64,000 nucleotides of DNA from assembly GCF_024166365.1 (NCBI RefSeq), contig NC_064819.1, forward strand, positions 212,313,293 to 212,377,292. The letters are read 5' to 3'. Below are positions 46,257-59,700 of the stretch, piece by piece. A program made the translations under genes and the position numbers. The number at the start of each line of letters is the position of its first letter. Within the stretch, counting starts at the first letter, position 1. The notes under the pieces are model-generated. The model was not told where the DNA came from and made no database searches. It saw only the letters and a program-made list of their open reading frames with translations. The DNA is from Elephas maximus indicus (taxonomy: Eukaryota > Chordata > Mammalia > Proboscidea > Elephantidae).

Positions 46257-47067
46257 ATAATAGGCAATTTGATTGCGTTTATTTTTTTCCTCTGCTATAT
46301 ATGAATGAATATTTCATATCTTAAATAACATGGTTTAGGTATATTTAAGAAAGAGTTTGGTATAGCTCACTAACCAAGTTTACGATTTACTTCTTCTACT
46401 CAGCAGCTTTGAAAAGAAAGTACAAAATATATTAATACAAGTATTAGACTTATTAATACATGCCTAAGCGGGGTAGCTTTTAGAATTTAATCAAAACTAC
46501 ATTTGCAGTTTAGTAAAGAAATGCAAGACACTGATTCAGAGAAAACTGTGATTTCATGCAGAGTAAAACTTCCTAAGTGATATACCACATGCTTGTCAGG
46601 CAGCTATTGCAAGAGAAGATGAGTAGATGGTTGAACTCATCAGAATTACATAAGTCTTATCTTATTCATGCAGAATCACACAAATAGACACTGAGCAACG
46701 CATGCAAAGATAGCCATGTTAATTTCTGTCATAGTTTTTCTATTGGAGACACATGATACCTATTTTGTATTCATATAATCTTCTTTTTAGTTATTCATAA
46801 TACAAATACCATCAAATCTTTTAATCACATACTTAAAAGTTACAGATATAAACTATTTCTATTAATTACAATTAATCACACAAAGTATCACAACATACAT
46901 TAACTTTTGATTATGGTCCATCTCTGGAATTTTCTATTATTTTATTCAAATGAAAGAGATCTACATATGAACTAGCTACGAATAAAATTCATCAGGAAAA
47001 TATGATTTGTATTTCAAATAATGAGAGTTTGAATTACCCTCATTGAATAGTTGAGTCGATATTGGAA
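46257..47067. other. Noncoding stretch downstream of NMBR
   Basis: AT-rich; no gene or named repeat recognised. Further possible poly(A) hexamers for the minus strand occur here and cannot be ranked by eye. Confidence 0.5.
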
Positions 47068-47073
47068 TTTATT
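47068..47073 (-). terminator. Possible NMBR polyadenylation signal
   Basis: AATAAA on the minus strand about 245 bases after the NMBR stop codon. An ATTAAA nearer the stop (about 47191-47196) is an alternative. The region is AT-rich, so such hexamers are expected by chance. Confidence 0.25.
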
Positions 47074-47317
47074 TCATGCTTCAGAATAAAACAAATTTAA
47101 GGTAAATATACTAGAGTTGGCTCTAGCAATAGCCTAAATCACGAAGCAATATTGATTTATACATATTTTAGACTGCATTTTTGAATCATTTTTAATGTAA
47201 GCAATACCCAAATGGCTAAGCAATAGTAAGAATGGGAAAATTGTTTAGTTCTGCTCTGCTCAATAGAGATAGAAAAGTTAGTAAGTTGTTTCTAGGTCGT
47301 GAGTTGAATGGCCAGAA

Positions 47318-47719
47318 TCACAGTGTTATTTCCTGCTTCATACTGTGTCCATTTAGTAAAACAGACTTGGTCACCACGTTCTTAGCGTTGCTTTTCGGAG
47401 ATGTCATCCGCACTGCTGAAGAACTGAGTAGGTAGCTGGTTGACCTCTCTCGATAGGACTGCCTTCCGCAGCAGAGCTGGCTGTTGAAATGCCTCCTGAA
47501 ACTTTCACTGAGTAAATAAAGAGCAAATGGATTGACACAAGAATTGCAAAAGCTCAGAACTCGGGCAACCAAGGTGATAATCATGTGGCCTAGAGATGGA
47601 TCAATCTCCTTGTAGTTGAAAGACCGGTACATGTAAAGGATGTGATTTGGGAACCAACAGAAGACAAAGCAGGCCACAAAGACCAGCACAATTTTAGCCA
47701 GCCGTTTCCGTGTCTCCAT
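47318..47719 (-). CDS. NMBR: NMBR exon 3 (codons 258-390, stop)
   Basis: Begins at ATGGAGAC right after an acceptor reading CTCAG (AG at 47721-47720), phase 0. Encodes the end of ICL3 ([10 protein letters not shown]), TM6 with CWFP, ECL3, TM7 with [10 protein letters not shown], and the cytoplasmic tail to TGA at 47320-47318. The residue before the TM7 NSCVNP block is Cys (C315); human NMBR has Gly there as I recall. A frame on the plus strand at 47232-47435 is a shadow. Confidence 0.97.
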   Translation of the reverse strand: METRKRLAKIVLVFVACFVFCWFPNHILYMYRSFNYKEIDPSLGHMIITLVARVLSFCNSCVNPFALYLLSESFRRHFNSQLCCGRQSYRERSTSYLLSSSAVRMTSPKSNAKNVVTKSVLLNGHSMKQEITL

Positions 47720-50700
47720 CTGAGGAAATAAGGGAACATTTGCATAAAATCAAAATGGAGACATTCACATCTGACACTTATGAAAGGAATAACACCATAG
47801 AATGAAAATGCAACCAAAATTATATAAACTATGTATTTTCCTCATTAAAGTGATGATTTTAACAGTTCAATAAGGCTTACTTTGGTCACTATGATATTTT
47901 CATTTAAAAATATTTGACAGCTTATACAAGATTAGATGATAAATTAATAATAATAAAATATTTTTTTTTAAAAATCCCCAAACCTGTTGCTATCATGTTG
48001 ATTCTGAGTCATGGCAACGCCACATGTGACCTGGTGGAACTGGTCCACAGAACTTGCATGGCTGTAATCTTTATGAAAGCTGATAATCAGGTCTTTCTTC
48101 TGTGTTGCCACTGGGTGGGTTTGGACAGTCAGCAAATCATTTCCGCCACCTAGGGACCTTATATTATTAATAAACACTATTGTTGCACATGTTAAAGCCA
48201 TGATCTTAAAAAAATTGTTCTTATTTTTAACTGTTTTTCCTTTTTTAAGTCTTTCTGTGTTTAGTATAAATTCAAATAATTTCTATTTTTATTAAATCCA
48301 ATGACTTAATGAGCCATAGTATGTATTCAAGCTTAGGTTTTTTTTTTTTTAATTGAAGTGTTTTAAATAGGAAAAATAGATTAAAATAAGGCATAACTTT
48401 TTTTTTTAACACTTATTCCGCCCTTAAGATGTAAGCTCCTGACTCATGTAAATCAAAAGGATCCGCTGTAACTGTCAATCCTGTCAACATTACTGTGTTA
48501 GGTAAATTTAAAAATAAAAATACATGTTCTTTCTTTTCATAAAATTTACATACTGTTTTATAAAAAGGTCTTCAAGAATGTGATACATAGACAGTTCACA
48601 AATTGGACATTAATCTTTTTTTAATCTAAAAATCATTTACTAATGTGTAGAATCCAAGATTCAGCTCGTATTTGTCTAATTTGTTTAAATACTTAAATAA
48701 GGCAACATAAACATGAAAACACAATTTGTCAAAAGATACTGATGGTAGGCAACACTATATTTTCTGAGCTAAAACTACCCGTAGTCAACTCAAATATGCC
48801 ATAAAGAGTGGAAAATGGCTAGGATTGGAACAGATTTGACGTTGAAGAGCAGTAGTGAGTGGCAGCTTGGGAAGTAAACCAAGGTGCAAGTGAAAAGGGC
48901 TCTAGGTCAACAAGCAGAATGTGGGACTCCAGATGTATCCCTGTGGCATGCTAGGCAAACGAAATATTAAGGAGGTCAAACTTGAAATGTCTCTTACTAA
49001 GCAGCGTCCTCTCTGGCAGATAGAGCCTGGACACAAATTTTATTGCAGTCTGTACTTGGAGATCCACATGGACAGGCAGACCGTTGACATTGTGAGGGAA
49101 GTGACTTAGAGGGGGGAGAAACCCAACTTAAAAATCAAAGCAAAACCTCAAATACCCAAATTGGAATACATATTGGATCACAGGCCTCTGAAAACAAGAA
49201 GTGAGTGTAAAATTATAAAGCGTTGTGGCGACACATGAGTTGGAATTGGCTTGGCAGCAACAGGTTTTTTTTTTTTGTTTTTTAGTGAGTGTATGACCTG
49301 GGCATTTGGCTCCAGTGATGTCATATATTTGGATAATAAATACATTAAATTATCTAATAATTACCTTAATGATTGGTTGTTTTTTTAAGCCTTTAAAGCA
49401 AATGTGGGTTGCTGATGGAGATGGACTTCGATCAAGGGAGACTACCACCCACACAAGACACCTTCACCTGGTTCTGCTGCTGCTAATGTGCTCAAAGCCC
49501 CAGCAGGTAACTCCATATACATCCAGCAAATTTCCGTGATCTAAGATTCAATTTTTCGCCTTTAAATTGAGGAACAGGCACACATAGCTTCTGTTCACCC
49601 ACAGAAATCTTTAGAAGCAGTTCCTCTCCAGGAGTGCACAAAATAAACAACTTGACACTCTGTCCTAGAGGAACAGTATTTCAGTCTATTTGTGAATTAA
49701 AACCATCGGTTTTTATCTGAATTAGTACTGTACATTCTTTAATAAACAAAGAGTGAATAAGGGACATTATGTTCTTCTTAAATTAGTTATATACAATCTT
49801 TATAAAGTTATAAAGTTGAGTTAGACCAAGTAAGTACTTCTTCAGCACCGGCCCACCTTTTGATCATACTCCCTTCCTGCCTGCTATCCTCTATTCTCAG
49901 AGTCTCCAGCTGTGCCATCCCACCCACACTCCATCCCCAGGTCCCATACAGTGTCCTAGAGTTCTCTCCTGCTGCAGAGTTCTTCTAGGCTCCTTACCCT
50001 CTCTGGTGGGCTAATCGGAGAGGAGCTAGTAATTAAATTTATACTTAAAATGTGAAAAACCCTCATTTACTGTGTTATTCTTTGCACATATATTTGCACT
50101 TCAAGAAAAATGTTCAAAGAGATTAATTTCTAATGGTGGAATTTTAGGCCTTGTCACAGGCCCAGACAAGAAATAGGCTGGACCTGAGTGAGCATTTTCA
50201 GAGCTATGAAACTACCACACACTAGAGACTCCCCCAACATCTCCTCTAGTAAAGGACAGTGCAGGCCCCAGGGAAACCCCTGACTCTGTTCTAAGCCTGC
50301 ATTGTATTCAGAGCCCATGAAGTAGAACAAAAAATAGCAATTGCTGGACCTGACCAACGTACTACACACACACACACACACACCAAGCTTACCTGTTTTT
50401 TGGTATGCTCATTGTATTCTCCAGGAAGATCATGTACACTTTTAACTAAGGTCTTTGCAATATGATAATAATAAACACTAATAATAATGAGTGGTATAAG
50501 GAAATAGACCAAGAAGATGAGCACTGAATGAATCTTAGGGTGTAACTCATCTGTCTGAGGGTAGGGTATGCATGCTGTGAAGCTGCCGTTTTCTAGGTTC
50601 CCAATGCGTGTCACTTCAGAAAATACTCCTTCGGGAACTGCCAACAGCACGGAGACTACCCAGATGGCCACGGCTTTCACACAGGTCCACGTCACTGCCC

Positions 50701-53700
50701 CTGAGGTCTGGATGTCCATGGGCTTTACGATGGCTCTGTACCTGGGAATATGATAAATCTCGATTACTGTCTTGAAAAAAAAAAAAAACTTACTTGCTGT
50801 CTTACTTATCTAATGCTGCTTTAACAGAAATACCACAAGCGAGTGACTTTAGCAAACAGAAGTTTATTTTCTCACAGCTGAGGAGGCTAGAAGTTTGAAT
50901 TCAGGGTGCCACCTCTAGGAGAAGACTTTCTTTCTCTGTGCATTCTGGGGGAAGGTCCTTATCTCTTTTAAGCTGCTATTCCTTGGTGATTATGGTGATC
51001 TTCTGTGGCATGACATCTATCCTGCCCCATCTCTGCTTTATTGCTGCTTGCTTAATCTGTTTTTTATATCTCAAAAGAGAGTGACCAAAATATACCCTAC
51101 AGTAATACTACCTCATTAACATAACAAAGAAAACTGTATTCCCAAAAGGAATTAAGTCCCTGGGAAAAAATACCATGCTTGGTAAGCTAGAGGGTCAGCA
51201 AAAAAGAGGAAGACCCTCAAAGAGATGAACTGACACAGTGGCTGCAACAGTGAGCTCAAACATAGCAATGATTGTGAGGATGGCGTAGGGCCGAGCAGTG
51301 TTTCATTCTGTTGTACGTAGGGTCTCCATGAGTCGGAACCAACTCGATGGTACCTAACAACAACAACAACATAGTGTGATTTATGACATGTATTTTGTGG
51401 GGACACAATTCAATCTATAATGCTTGCTAAGAGAAAGGTTCCAACCAACCAACAACCAGTTATCATGAAGTTGACTCTGACTCATGATGACCTCATGTGT
51501 GTCAGAGTAGACCTGTGTTCCATAGGGTTTTCAGTGGCTGAGTTTTCAGACGTAGATCACCAGGCCTTTCTTCTGAGGTACCTCCAGGTAGATTCAAACT
51601 TCCAAACTTTCAGTCGTTAGCACTTTAGTCAGTTAACCTTTGCAAATGCTCCATTTTCCTCTGTCTGTTTTGTATGAATGGAAGACCTTAAGGTCCCTCG
51701 TTCCAACTATCAGCACAGTAGACAGAGAGGGGAACATGTTTTAATTTGACATTTCCCAAGTGGTAGTAATCTGCTTGCTTCTTTTATGAGTTTTTCCAAA
51801 TCTACATGTACCACATGTATCATTAATTGAATATTTTTATTTAAATAATTTTATTTTTTTTAATTATCAGTATTGTAATTGCTAGACAGATAATAACCAT
51901 AAACATAAAATTTCCAAGAAAATAATATTATTGAATTCTACCTAACACTCTTCTATCAATTCTGAGCCTCAGGATTTCAACTTTGTTTTCTAAGATGTTA
52001 AATCTAATCCAGACTGAAATTTTCTCCATAATCTTATTATAAAGACTGAAACAGAACAATATTCTGTCTTTATAGTTCAATTTTATTTAATGCTATACCT
52101 CCATCAAAAACTTTCTCCCTAAAAGTTAAGAAGAAAAAAGTTCCTTGAACCTAGAGTCTGTGTCTTGTTCACTGTTGTATCTATATAGTACATAACACAA
52201 TGCCTGGCACATAGCAAGTATTCAATAAACATTTGCTTAGTTAATAAGGGAAGTATATTCTGAGCAACAAGGATATAACTTATTAAGAGAACTTTTGGTA
52301 GATTAGGGTGGTGGTATTTTCACATCAGGTTGACGTGGGATGGAGGTGAGGAAAGGAGACAGAATCTAGTCTAGTGATGCCCAAGCTGGCTCAGTCTTCA
52401 GAATGATCTAGAAAACTGAATAAAGGCAAAGCATATTAGATTTCTCTGCAGACCTACAGAAGCAGGGTCTCTAGGATGTGAAACTTGGGATTCTTCAATT
52501 TAATAAGATTTTCAGGTGATTCGGAGCATATGTTAGGTTTAGAAACGACCTCTCAAGAAGATTGTGAAAGTGAGCATCTTTCCACAGGCTTTCTGCAAGG
52601 GTTTCTAGTGCAATGGGAAGTTATTCACTAGAGTGTATAACACTGCGATTCAGCAGAAGCCCAGTGCTTCAGAATGAGATGCCTGCTCTTTCTGATATGT
52701 CACACAGTATTTTGAAGTATGTTATCTTACATCAGTAAAACTTATTCTGAACAAAGTTACTAAATGTGTTTTTAAATATCTATATGTTACCATGTATCTG
52801 TTGTTGTAGCTGCAGAATCGGCCCCAACTCATGGCCCCAACTCATGACGACTTTGTGTATAGCAAAACAAAACTGTTACCCAGTCCTGCACCATCATCAT
52901 GACCATTGGTATGTTTTAGTCCATTCTTGCTGCTATTGTGTCAATCCAACTAATTGAGGGTTTCCCTTATTTCCTCTGACCCTCTACTTTACCAAATATG
53001 ATGTTATTTTCTAGAGGTTGGTCTTTCCTGGTGACATGTCTAAAGTAAGGAAGCCAAGTCTCACCCTCCACACTTCCAAGAAGCATCCTGGTTGTATTTC
53101 TTCAAGACTGACTTGTTTGTTCTTCTGGCAATCCACAGTATATTAAATATTCTCTACCAATGCCACAGTTCGAATGCATCAATTCTTCTGTCTTCCTTTC
53201 CATTATTTAGCTTTCACATGCATATGAGACAATTAAAAAGATCATGGGTCATGCACACCTTAATCATCAAAGTGACTTTGCTTTTTAGAATTTTAAAGAG
53301 GTCTTTTGCAGCAGATTTGCCCAATGCAATGTGCAGTTTGATTTCTTGACTGCTGCTTCCATGGCTGCTGATTGTTGATCCAAGGAGAATGAAATCACTG
53401 ACAACTTCAATTTCTTCATTTATCATGATGTTGTTTATCAGTCCAGTTGTGAGGATTTTCCTTTCTTCCCCTTCTGATATAATGCATGCTGAAGGCTCTA
53501 ATCTTTGACCTTCATCAATAAGTGCTTCAAGTCATCTTCACTTTTGGCAAAGCAAAGTTGTGCTATCTGCCTATCGCAGATTATTAATGAGTCTTCCTCC
53601 TGATCCTCTGTTCTTCTCATATAGTCCAATTTCTTGGATTGTTTGTTCATAATACTGATAAGTAAGATGAAAGGATACAACCCTGACACACACCTTTCCC

Positions 53701-56700
53701 AATTTTGAACCACGCAGTATCTCCTTGTTCTATTAGAAGGACTACCTCTTGATCCATGTACAGGTTCCACATGAGCACAATTAAGCAACCTGGAATTGCC
53801 ATTCTGGGCAATATTATCCATAATTTGTTACGATCCACAGAGACAAATGCCTTTGTGTACTCAATAAAACACAGGTAAGCATCTTTCTGGAATTCTCTGC
53901 TTTCAGTCAATATCCATCTGATATCAGGAATGATATCCCTCATTCCACATTCTATTCTGAATCTAGCTTGAACTTCTGGCAATTGCTTGTAGAGATGTAT
54001 AGCTGCAGTCATTTTTAAATTATCTTAGCAAACTTTTGTGATATTAATGATATCGTTCAATAATATAACAGAATGTCTAAAAGTATAAATGACTTTTTTA
54101 AAAATGTGTTTAGTGAATTATGACTTCGGAAAGAATGAGAACTGTTTTTGTGTGCTGTCGAGTCAATTCCAACTCACGGCGACCTTATAGGACAGAGTAG
54201 AACTGCCCCTTAGGGTTTCCCAGGCTGTAATCTTTACTGGAGGAGATCACCAGGTCTTTTCTCCCGCAGAGCTGCTGGTAGGTTTGAACACCAGTGGGCC
54301 ACCAGGGCTCCTAATTTAGTGTGTGACTTTAGAAAGGATAAGAAATAATGGCGTGGATTACAGAGGTGTCAGCAACTCTATTTGTTCTGTACCTGGAAAA
54401 ATCCATTCGTTCTTAACCCGTTAAACCATATACCTTTAATAATAGGTGAGTTTCATGAAGAAGGAATGACACTAACAAGTCACGTTGATAAAGGCAGCAG
54501 GCTGGAACTAACCAGCCTATGGTTAAGGAAATTGGGGAAAGGTTATAGAGGGCAAAGAGATCATCTTCATTAATTTCATAGTAGGCTAATTTTGCTCACC
54601 ACTTAAATGCTTAATTTCTGATAATTACCTGCACTTGTGAATAAATATTGATTTGAATTAGTGAGTCATTGCCATTCTGACGCACAGACAATGTGACGGA
54701 AATAGTTGCACAGCAATCTACAGTTCAAAAATGCTCTCACATTATTTCATTTGATACAATAATCCTGCTCAATAAAAATGATTAGTGTTCCCATTTCACA
54801 GAAAAGCTAATAAAGACTAAGATATTAAATGATGTTCAAATGATCACAGAGCCAGTAAGCAGAAGACTCAGTTCAGAACTTGTGACTTCAAATTCTGTGT
54901 TTTTCAACTCTAATGCTTAGCAGAGGATGGAACTAAGATTTAAATGCTTTATCACATATATTTGTTTTTAAGCATTTAATCTCTTTATGCTTTTAAAGCC
55001 AATGCTATTTTCAACTTGAAAAAATTAATTTATATCTGTAATTATGTTTTCTCAATTTCATTATCTTCTTATAGGGGAGAAACTAATCCTTAACAGTGCT
55101 AGAAAGTAACTTTTCACATTCTTTTAAGTCATCTCTAAAAACTGCAATTTCATACCATCTAACACACTGGATCCCAATGAGATTTTTTAATGTGTGGATT
55201 TCTCTAAAAATGTAGTCCTTTTCAAAAATTAATTTGAATCAAACTGCAACCATTAAAATGTTGATTTTCAAAATATTGCCCCAAGATTCCAGGAATAATA
55301 AAAGAAAGTAAAGGTCTATGCCGAAAGTTGAAAAACATTTCTGCCTAAGAGAAAAATGAAGATTACTTCAGTGACAAATAGATGAATCAAGGGAAGTGCT
55401 AGGAATAAGTAAAGGTTGGGTGTTTATTCCTAGTCACCATGAAGACTTATGAATAATCAGAAATAGAAATTACTGCCCAGAACCACAATAAATCAGCAGT
55501 ACTCATTAGGCTATGGACCTAATAACACAGAATATTTTGTATCAACAATTAGATCAATAAGTTAAGAGACAACTCATTTAGCTTGAGCCTGGCACTATAA
55601 AGCTGGGCTATCACTTTGAAACATAACCTTGATCATGTGGAAACAAACAAGAAAAAATAACAGAAATGTAATGAATACATGTGTCCTTTTGTATAGAAAA
55701 TGAACAAATGAACCTTCCAACTACCAGGTTGTGAATGTATTTGTGGTGGGATGAGAGTTCTCCAAAGACCTAAAAATAATCTACTGGTCACATAAAATGT
55801 AATCTAAAACTCCCACATTTTTTAAAAAGTAAAAATATTGGAATTAAATATAAAAATGTAGCTTATGACTATCTCTTAATACTAAATATTGAACCAACTC
55901 TTTCCAGAAAAGCGCTCTCAACTCCAAGGGAAGAAAAAGTACATATAGAACTTGAATGAGTTTTAAAGGAGCTACAAAATGATTAATAAAGTACTATTGG
56001 GAAAGAATAAAGGATATTAGGTTATTTACCCCAAAAAGAGAAAGATTGGGGAGTAATAATGAGATATATTTGGAGATATGAGTTTGATTCTACTACAATT
56101 CTCCAAGAGAAATGATAATTGTTCCTTTCTTTGTAATTCCATGGAACTTTGTTCATTATTTCACAATTGCAAATTACTGTTTTATTGTACTAAATCTATC
56201 TCACCAATAGGATATACACTCATTAATGTCATTAATCTCACTTCGTTTTATTCACCTTTGAATCACTGCAAGTTATTGACACTCAATAAGTGTTGAAGAA
56301 AGAAGGAAGGTGAAAAGATAGAAAGGAAGGAAAGAAAGGAGGAAGGAAGGAAAAAAACTATTAATTATAACAGAATATACAAAAAGAAATCTGTTCCCAT
56401 GGAGAGATAAATTGGATAATACCAGTTTCAGGATTAATTTGAGTTTGTTGATGTTAGGTACCATCGAGTCGGTTCTGACTCATAGCGACCCTGTGTACAA
56501 CAGAACACTGCCCAGTCCCTCACCATCCTCACAATTGTTGCTATGTTTGAGCCCATGGTTGCAGCCACTTTGTCAACCCATCTCATTGAGGGTCCTCCTC
56601 TATTTTTGTTGACCTTCTACTTTGGGTCTACTTTACCAAGCATGATGTCCTTCTTCAAGGACTGGTCCCTTGGTATAGCACGTCCAAAGTGAGTGAGACA

Positions 56701-59700
56701 AAGTCTCTCAATCCTGGCTTCCAAGGAGCAGTTTAGCTGTACTTCTTCTAAAACAGATTTGGTCATTCTTCTGGCAGTCGGTGGTGTGTATATGTGTGTG
56801 TGTATGTATGTACGTATGTGTGTGTGTATATATATATATATGTTATCAACAAACTACCTCAAGTTAAGGTAGTAACATTGCAAACAATGGGAATTCCAGA
56901 ATACTTAATTGTGCTCATGAGTAACCTGTATATAGACCAAAAGGCAGGTGTTTGAACAGAGCAAGGGAATACTGGATGGTTTAAAATCAGGAACGGTGTG
57001 TGTCAGGGTAGTAGCATTCCACTATACTTATTCAATCTGTATGCTGAGCAAATAATCCGAAAAGCTGGGCTACATGAAGGAGAATGGGCATCAGAATTGA
57101 AGGAAGACCATTAACAACATGCAATATGTAGATGATACAACCTTGCTGGCTGAAAGTGAAGAGGACTTGAAGCACTTACTCATGAAGATCAAAGACTTCA
57201 GTATGGATTACACCTTAACATAAAGAAAACAAACATCATCACAACTGGACCAATAAACAGTATCATGATAAAGGGAGAAAATATTGAAGTCTTCAAGGAT
57301 TTCATTTTACTTGGCTCCAAAATCAATGCCCATGGAATCCTCAGTCAAGAAATCAAATGATGTATTAAAGATGTATTACATTGGGCAAATCTGCTGCAAA
57401 AGACCTCTTTAAAGTATTAAAAAGCAAAGACGTCACTTTGAGGACTAAGGTGAACCTAACCAAATCATGGTATTTTCAATTGCCTCATATGCATGGAAAG
57501 CTGGACAATGAAGAATGAAGAACAAAGAAGAATCGATGCCTTTGAATTATGGTATTGGTGAAAAATATTGACTATATCATGGACTGGAATTGGGACAGTG
57601 AGTTGCTTATAGAAACAATCTTCTGAGATTTTTACAAAATGAAGATATGTTGAGAGTTCTTGACTGGTCTGGTGGTAATCCCACTTGCTTGACAGGAGAG
57701 AACTTTTTTTTTCTCAAACTCTTCCCTTCCTATCTTCTTTCTTTAAACTGTCTTCCCCTTCTTTCTCCAACTTTCTTACAGAACTTAACAACAGTAATCT
57801 ATAGAAAATAAATACTGTTTATGAAATGAGATTGCCATTGAAATTCTTTTTCCAACACCTTAGCAATTTTGTAACTGGGAGAGAGAACCGAACAATTTGT
57901 TTCAGTCATGGGGTTCTCTTTTTCTTCTTTTCTGTAATTTAAGATATCACATATATTTTTCCATAATTTTTTTTTAATGTGGACATATATAGGAGCCCTA
58001 GTGGTGCAGCTGGTAACTGAAAGGAAGATGGTTCAAACCCACCAGCTGCTCCAGGGAAGAAAGATGTGACAGTCTGCTCCCTTAAAGATTACAGCTTTGG
58101 AACCCCTACAGGGCAATTCTACTCCATCCTATAAGGTCGCTATCAGTCAGAATCAACTCGACCGCAACTGGGTTGGGGCATATGTCAAGTAAAAAGAAAT
58201 AGTTAAAGAATGTTCATATGAAAAAAGCTGCTTCTCATACCAGCATTGACTCTTCCAGGAAAATTTGACTAAGAACTTGCTCAGAACAAGACCACAAATA
58301 GGTGCTGTAGTGCTGGTGGAAAATACCAAGAGGAAGATTGTGGAACCTCACTGTCTGCCCTCATGGCTCAGCAGACAAGTGACCCCCCCCCCACTCAAAT
58401 ACATCACTACAGGCAAAAGACTCAGAGGTATATCTTGGAACTGTTTTGTTTCCACTGAGAAGTAAGCCAAGTAAAACTAGCATAAATTATTATATGAGAG
58501 ACTTGTGTGGTATGGAATAAATATGGAACAGTGTGATGTCAGAGAACTGAACTGACCATCAGTTGCTCCACTAATTACTAGTATCTTTTCTCCTCTTTGA
58601 GTTTCTCATTTATCGGTACTAAAAAAGACGGAGATAATAGGATCATTTCTAAGGTCTCTCAGCTCTATAGTGGAACATATTTTTCATAACTTGAAAGTGA
58701 GGAAAATTCTGTTTTAAGGGCATGTAATTTTTGTTGCTTTATAATTTTCTCTAAGTGAAACACTTGAGCATAACACGTGCTGGAATAATACCAAATGCTA
58801 TAAAGCCCAGTTTGCTGTGGTCCCTCCTTACTCATGGTGTGCCACACAGGTATTAGATTAAGGTAGATAAGTGCTCTTCAGAAACTATAAAGCTATTGAG
58901 TATAGCTTTATAAACTATAAACATGGCAATATTATGAATATTGCAAGAATTACACAACCTCTCCCTTCTAGGATTCCTTCTCCCTTCTGAAATTATACAA
59001 CTTCTCCTTTCTAGATTCTCTTCTCACTTCTGAGACTCTTTCTAAGAAGAAGGGATAAGGAAATAAACTAGAAATGTTTGAGATCAATGAGTAAAAGATA
59101 TCTAATTTAACAGCCTCCAAGAATAAACCATGTAAATTCACATTAAAAACTGATAAATTAAGGGAAGAAATTACAGTTCATCCTATTTCTATGGTTATAT
59201 AAAAATAACAACTAAGCAATTGCTATGGAAAACAAATTTTCCTTTTGTATTGGCAGCTATAAAGCTCACAGGCAAATTTATCTTTCACATTCTGTGAAAG
59301 TACAACTTTTATTTTCCCCACTTCTGGTCTTCCTCCCTTTCTGATTCCTGTTGCCTGTTGTTTGTATCTTTATTTTTAACCTGACTTAAATTCTTTTGGC
59401 GCAAGTTGAAAGTAAATAAATCATCACCATGGTCACATGGCTTATCGTAGGATGAGTGTGAACTGTTCTCTTGGGATGTGTGGCCAGCCCGGACTTTCCT
59501 AAAGAGTTTAGGAAGAACACACTGAGCACCAATCTTGCCACCAGCTGAGAGACACGGGCTTCTCTGCGTACCATCCAGGGCTATGGACCAAAGAAGTAAG
59601 CATCTCCTATTGGGACAGCTAGTTAACTAGGACCTGAGCTCCAGTCTCAGGGGTTTGGTGAGAAACCAGTGAACAGGTAGTTGCACTCCCTCTCACCACT

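Noticed and set aside
47232..47435. Plus-strand frame overlapping NMBR exon 3
   Set aside because: Antisense shadow of the receptor tail coding sequence.
48921..49109. 62-codon plus-strand frame in NMBR intron 2
   Set aside because: No splice context, no recognised family; expected by chance at this length.
59386..59574. Minus-strand 62-codon frame in intron 1
   Set aside because: No splice sites and no recognised family.
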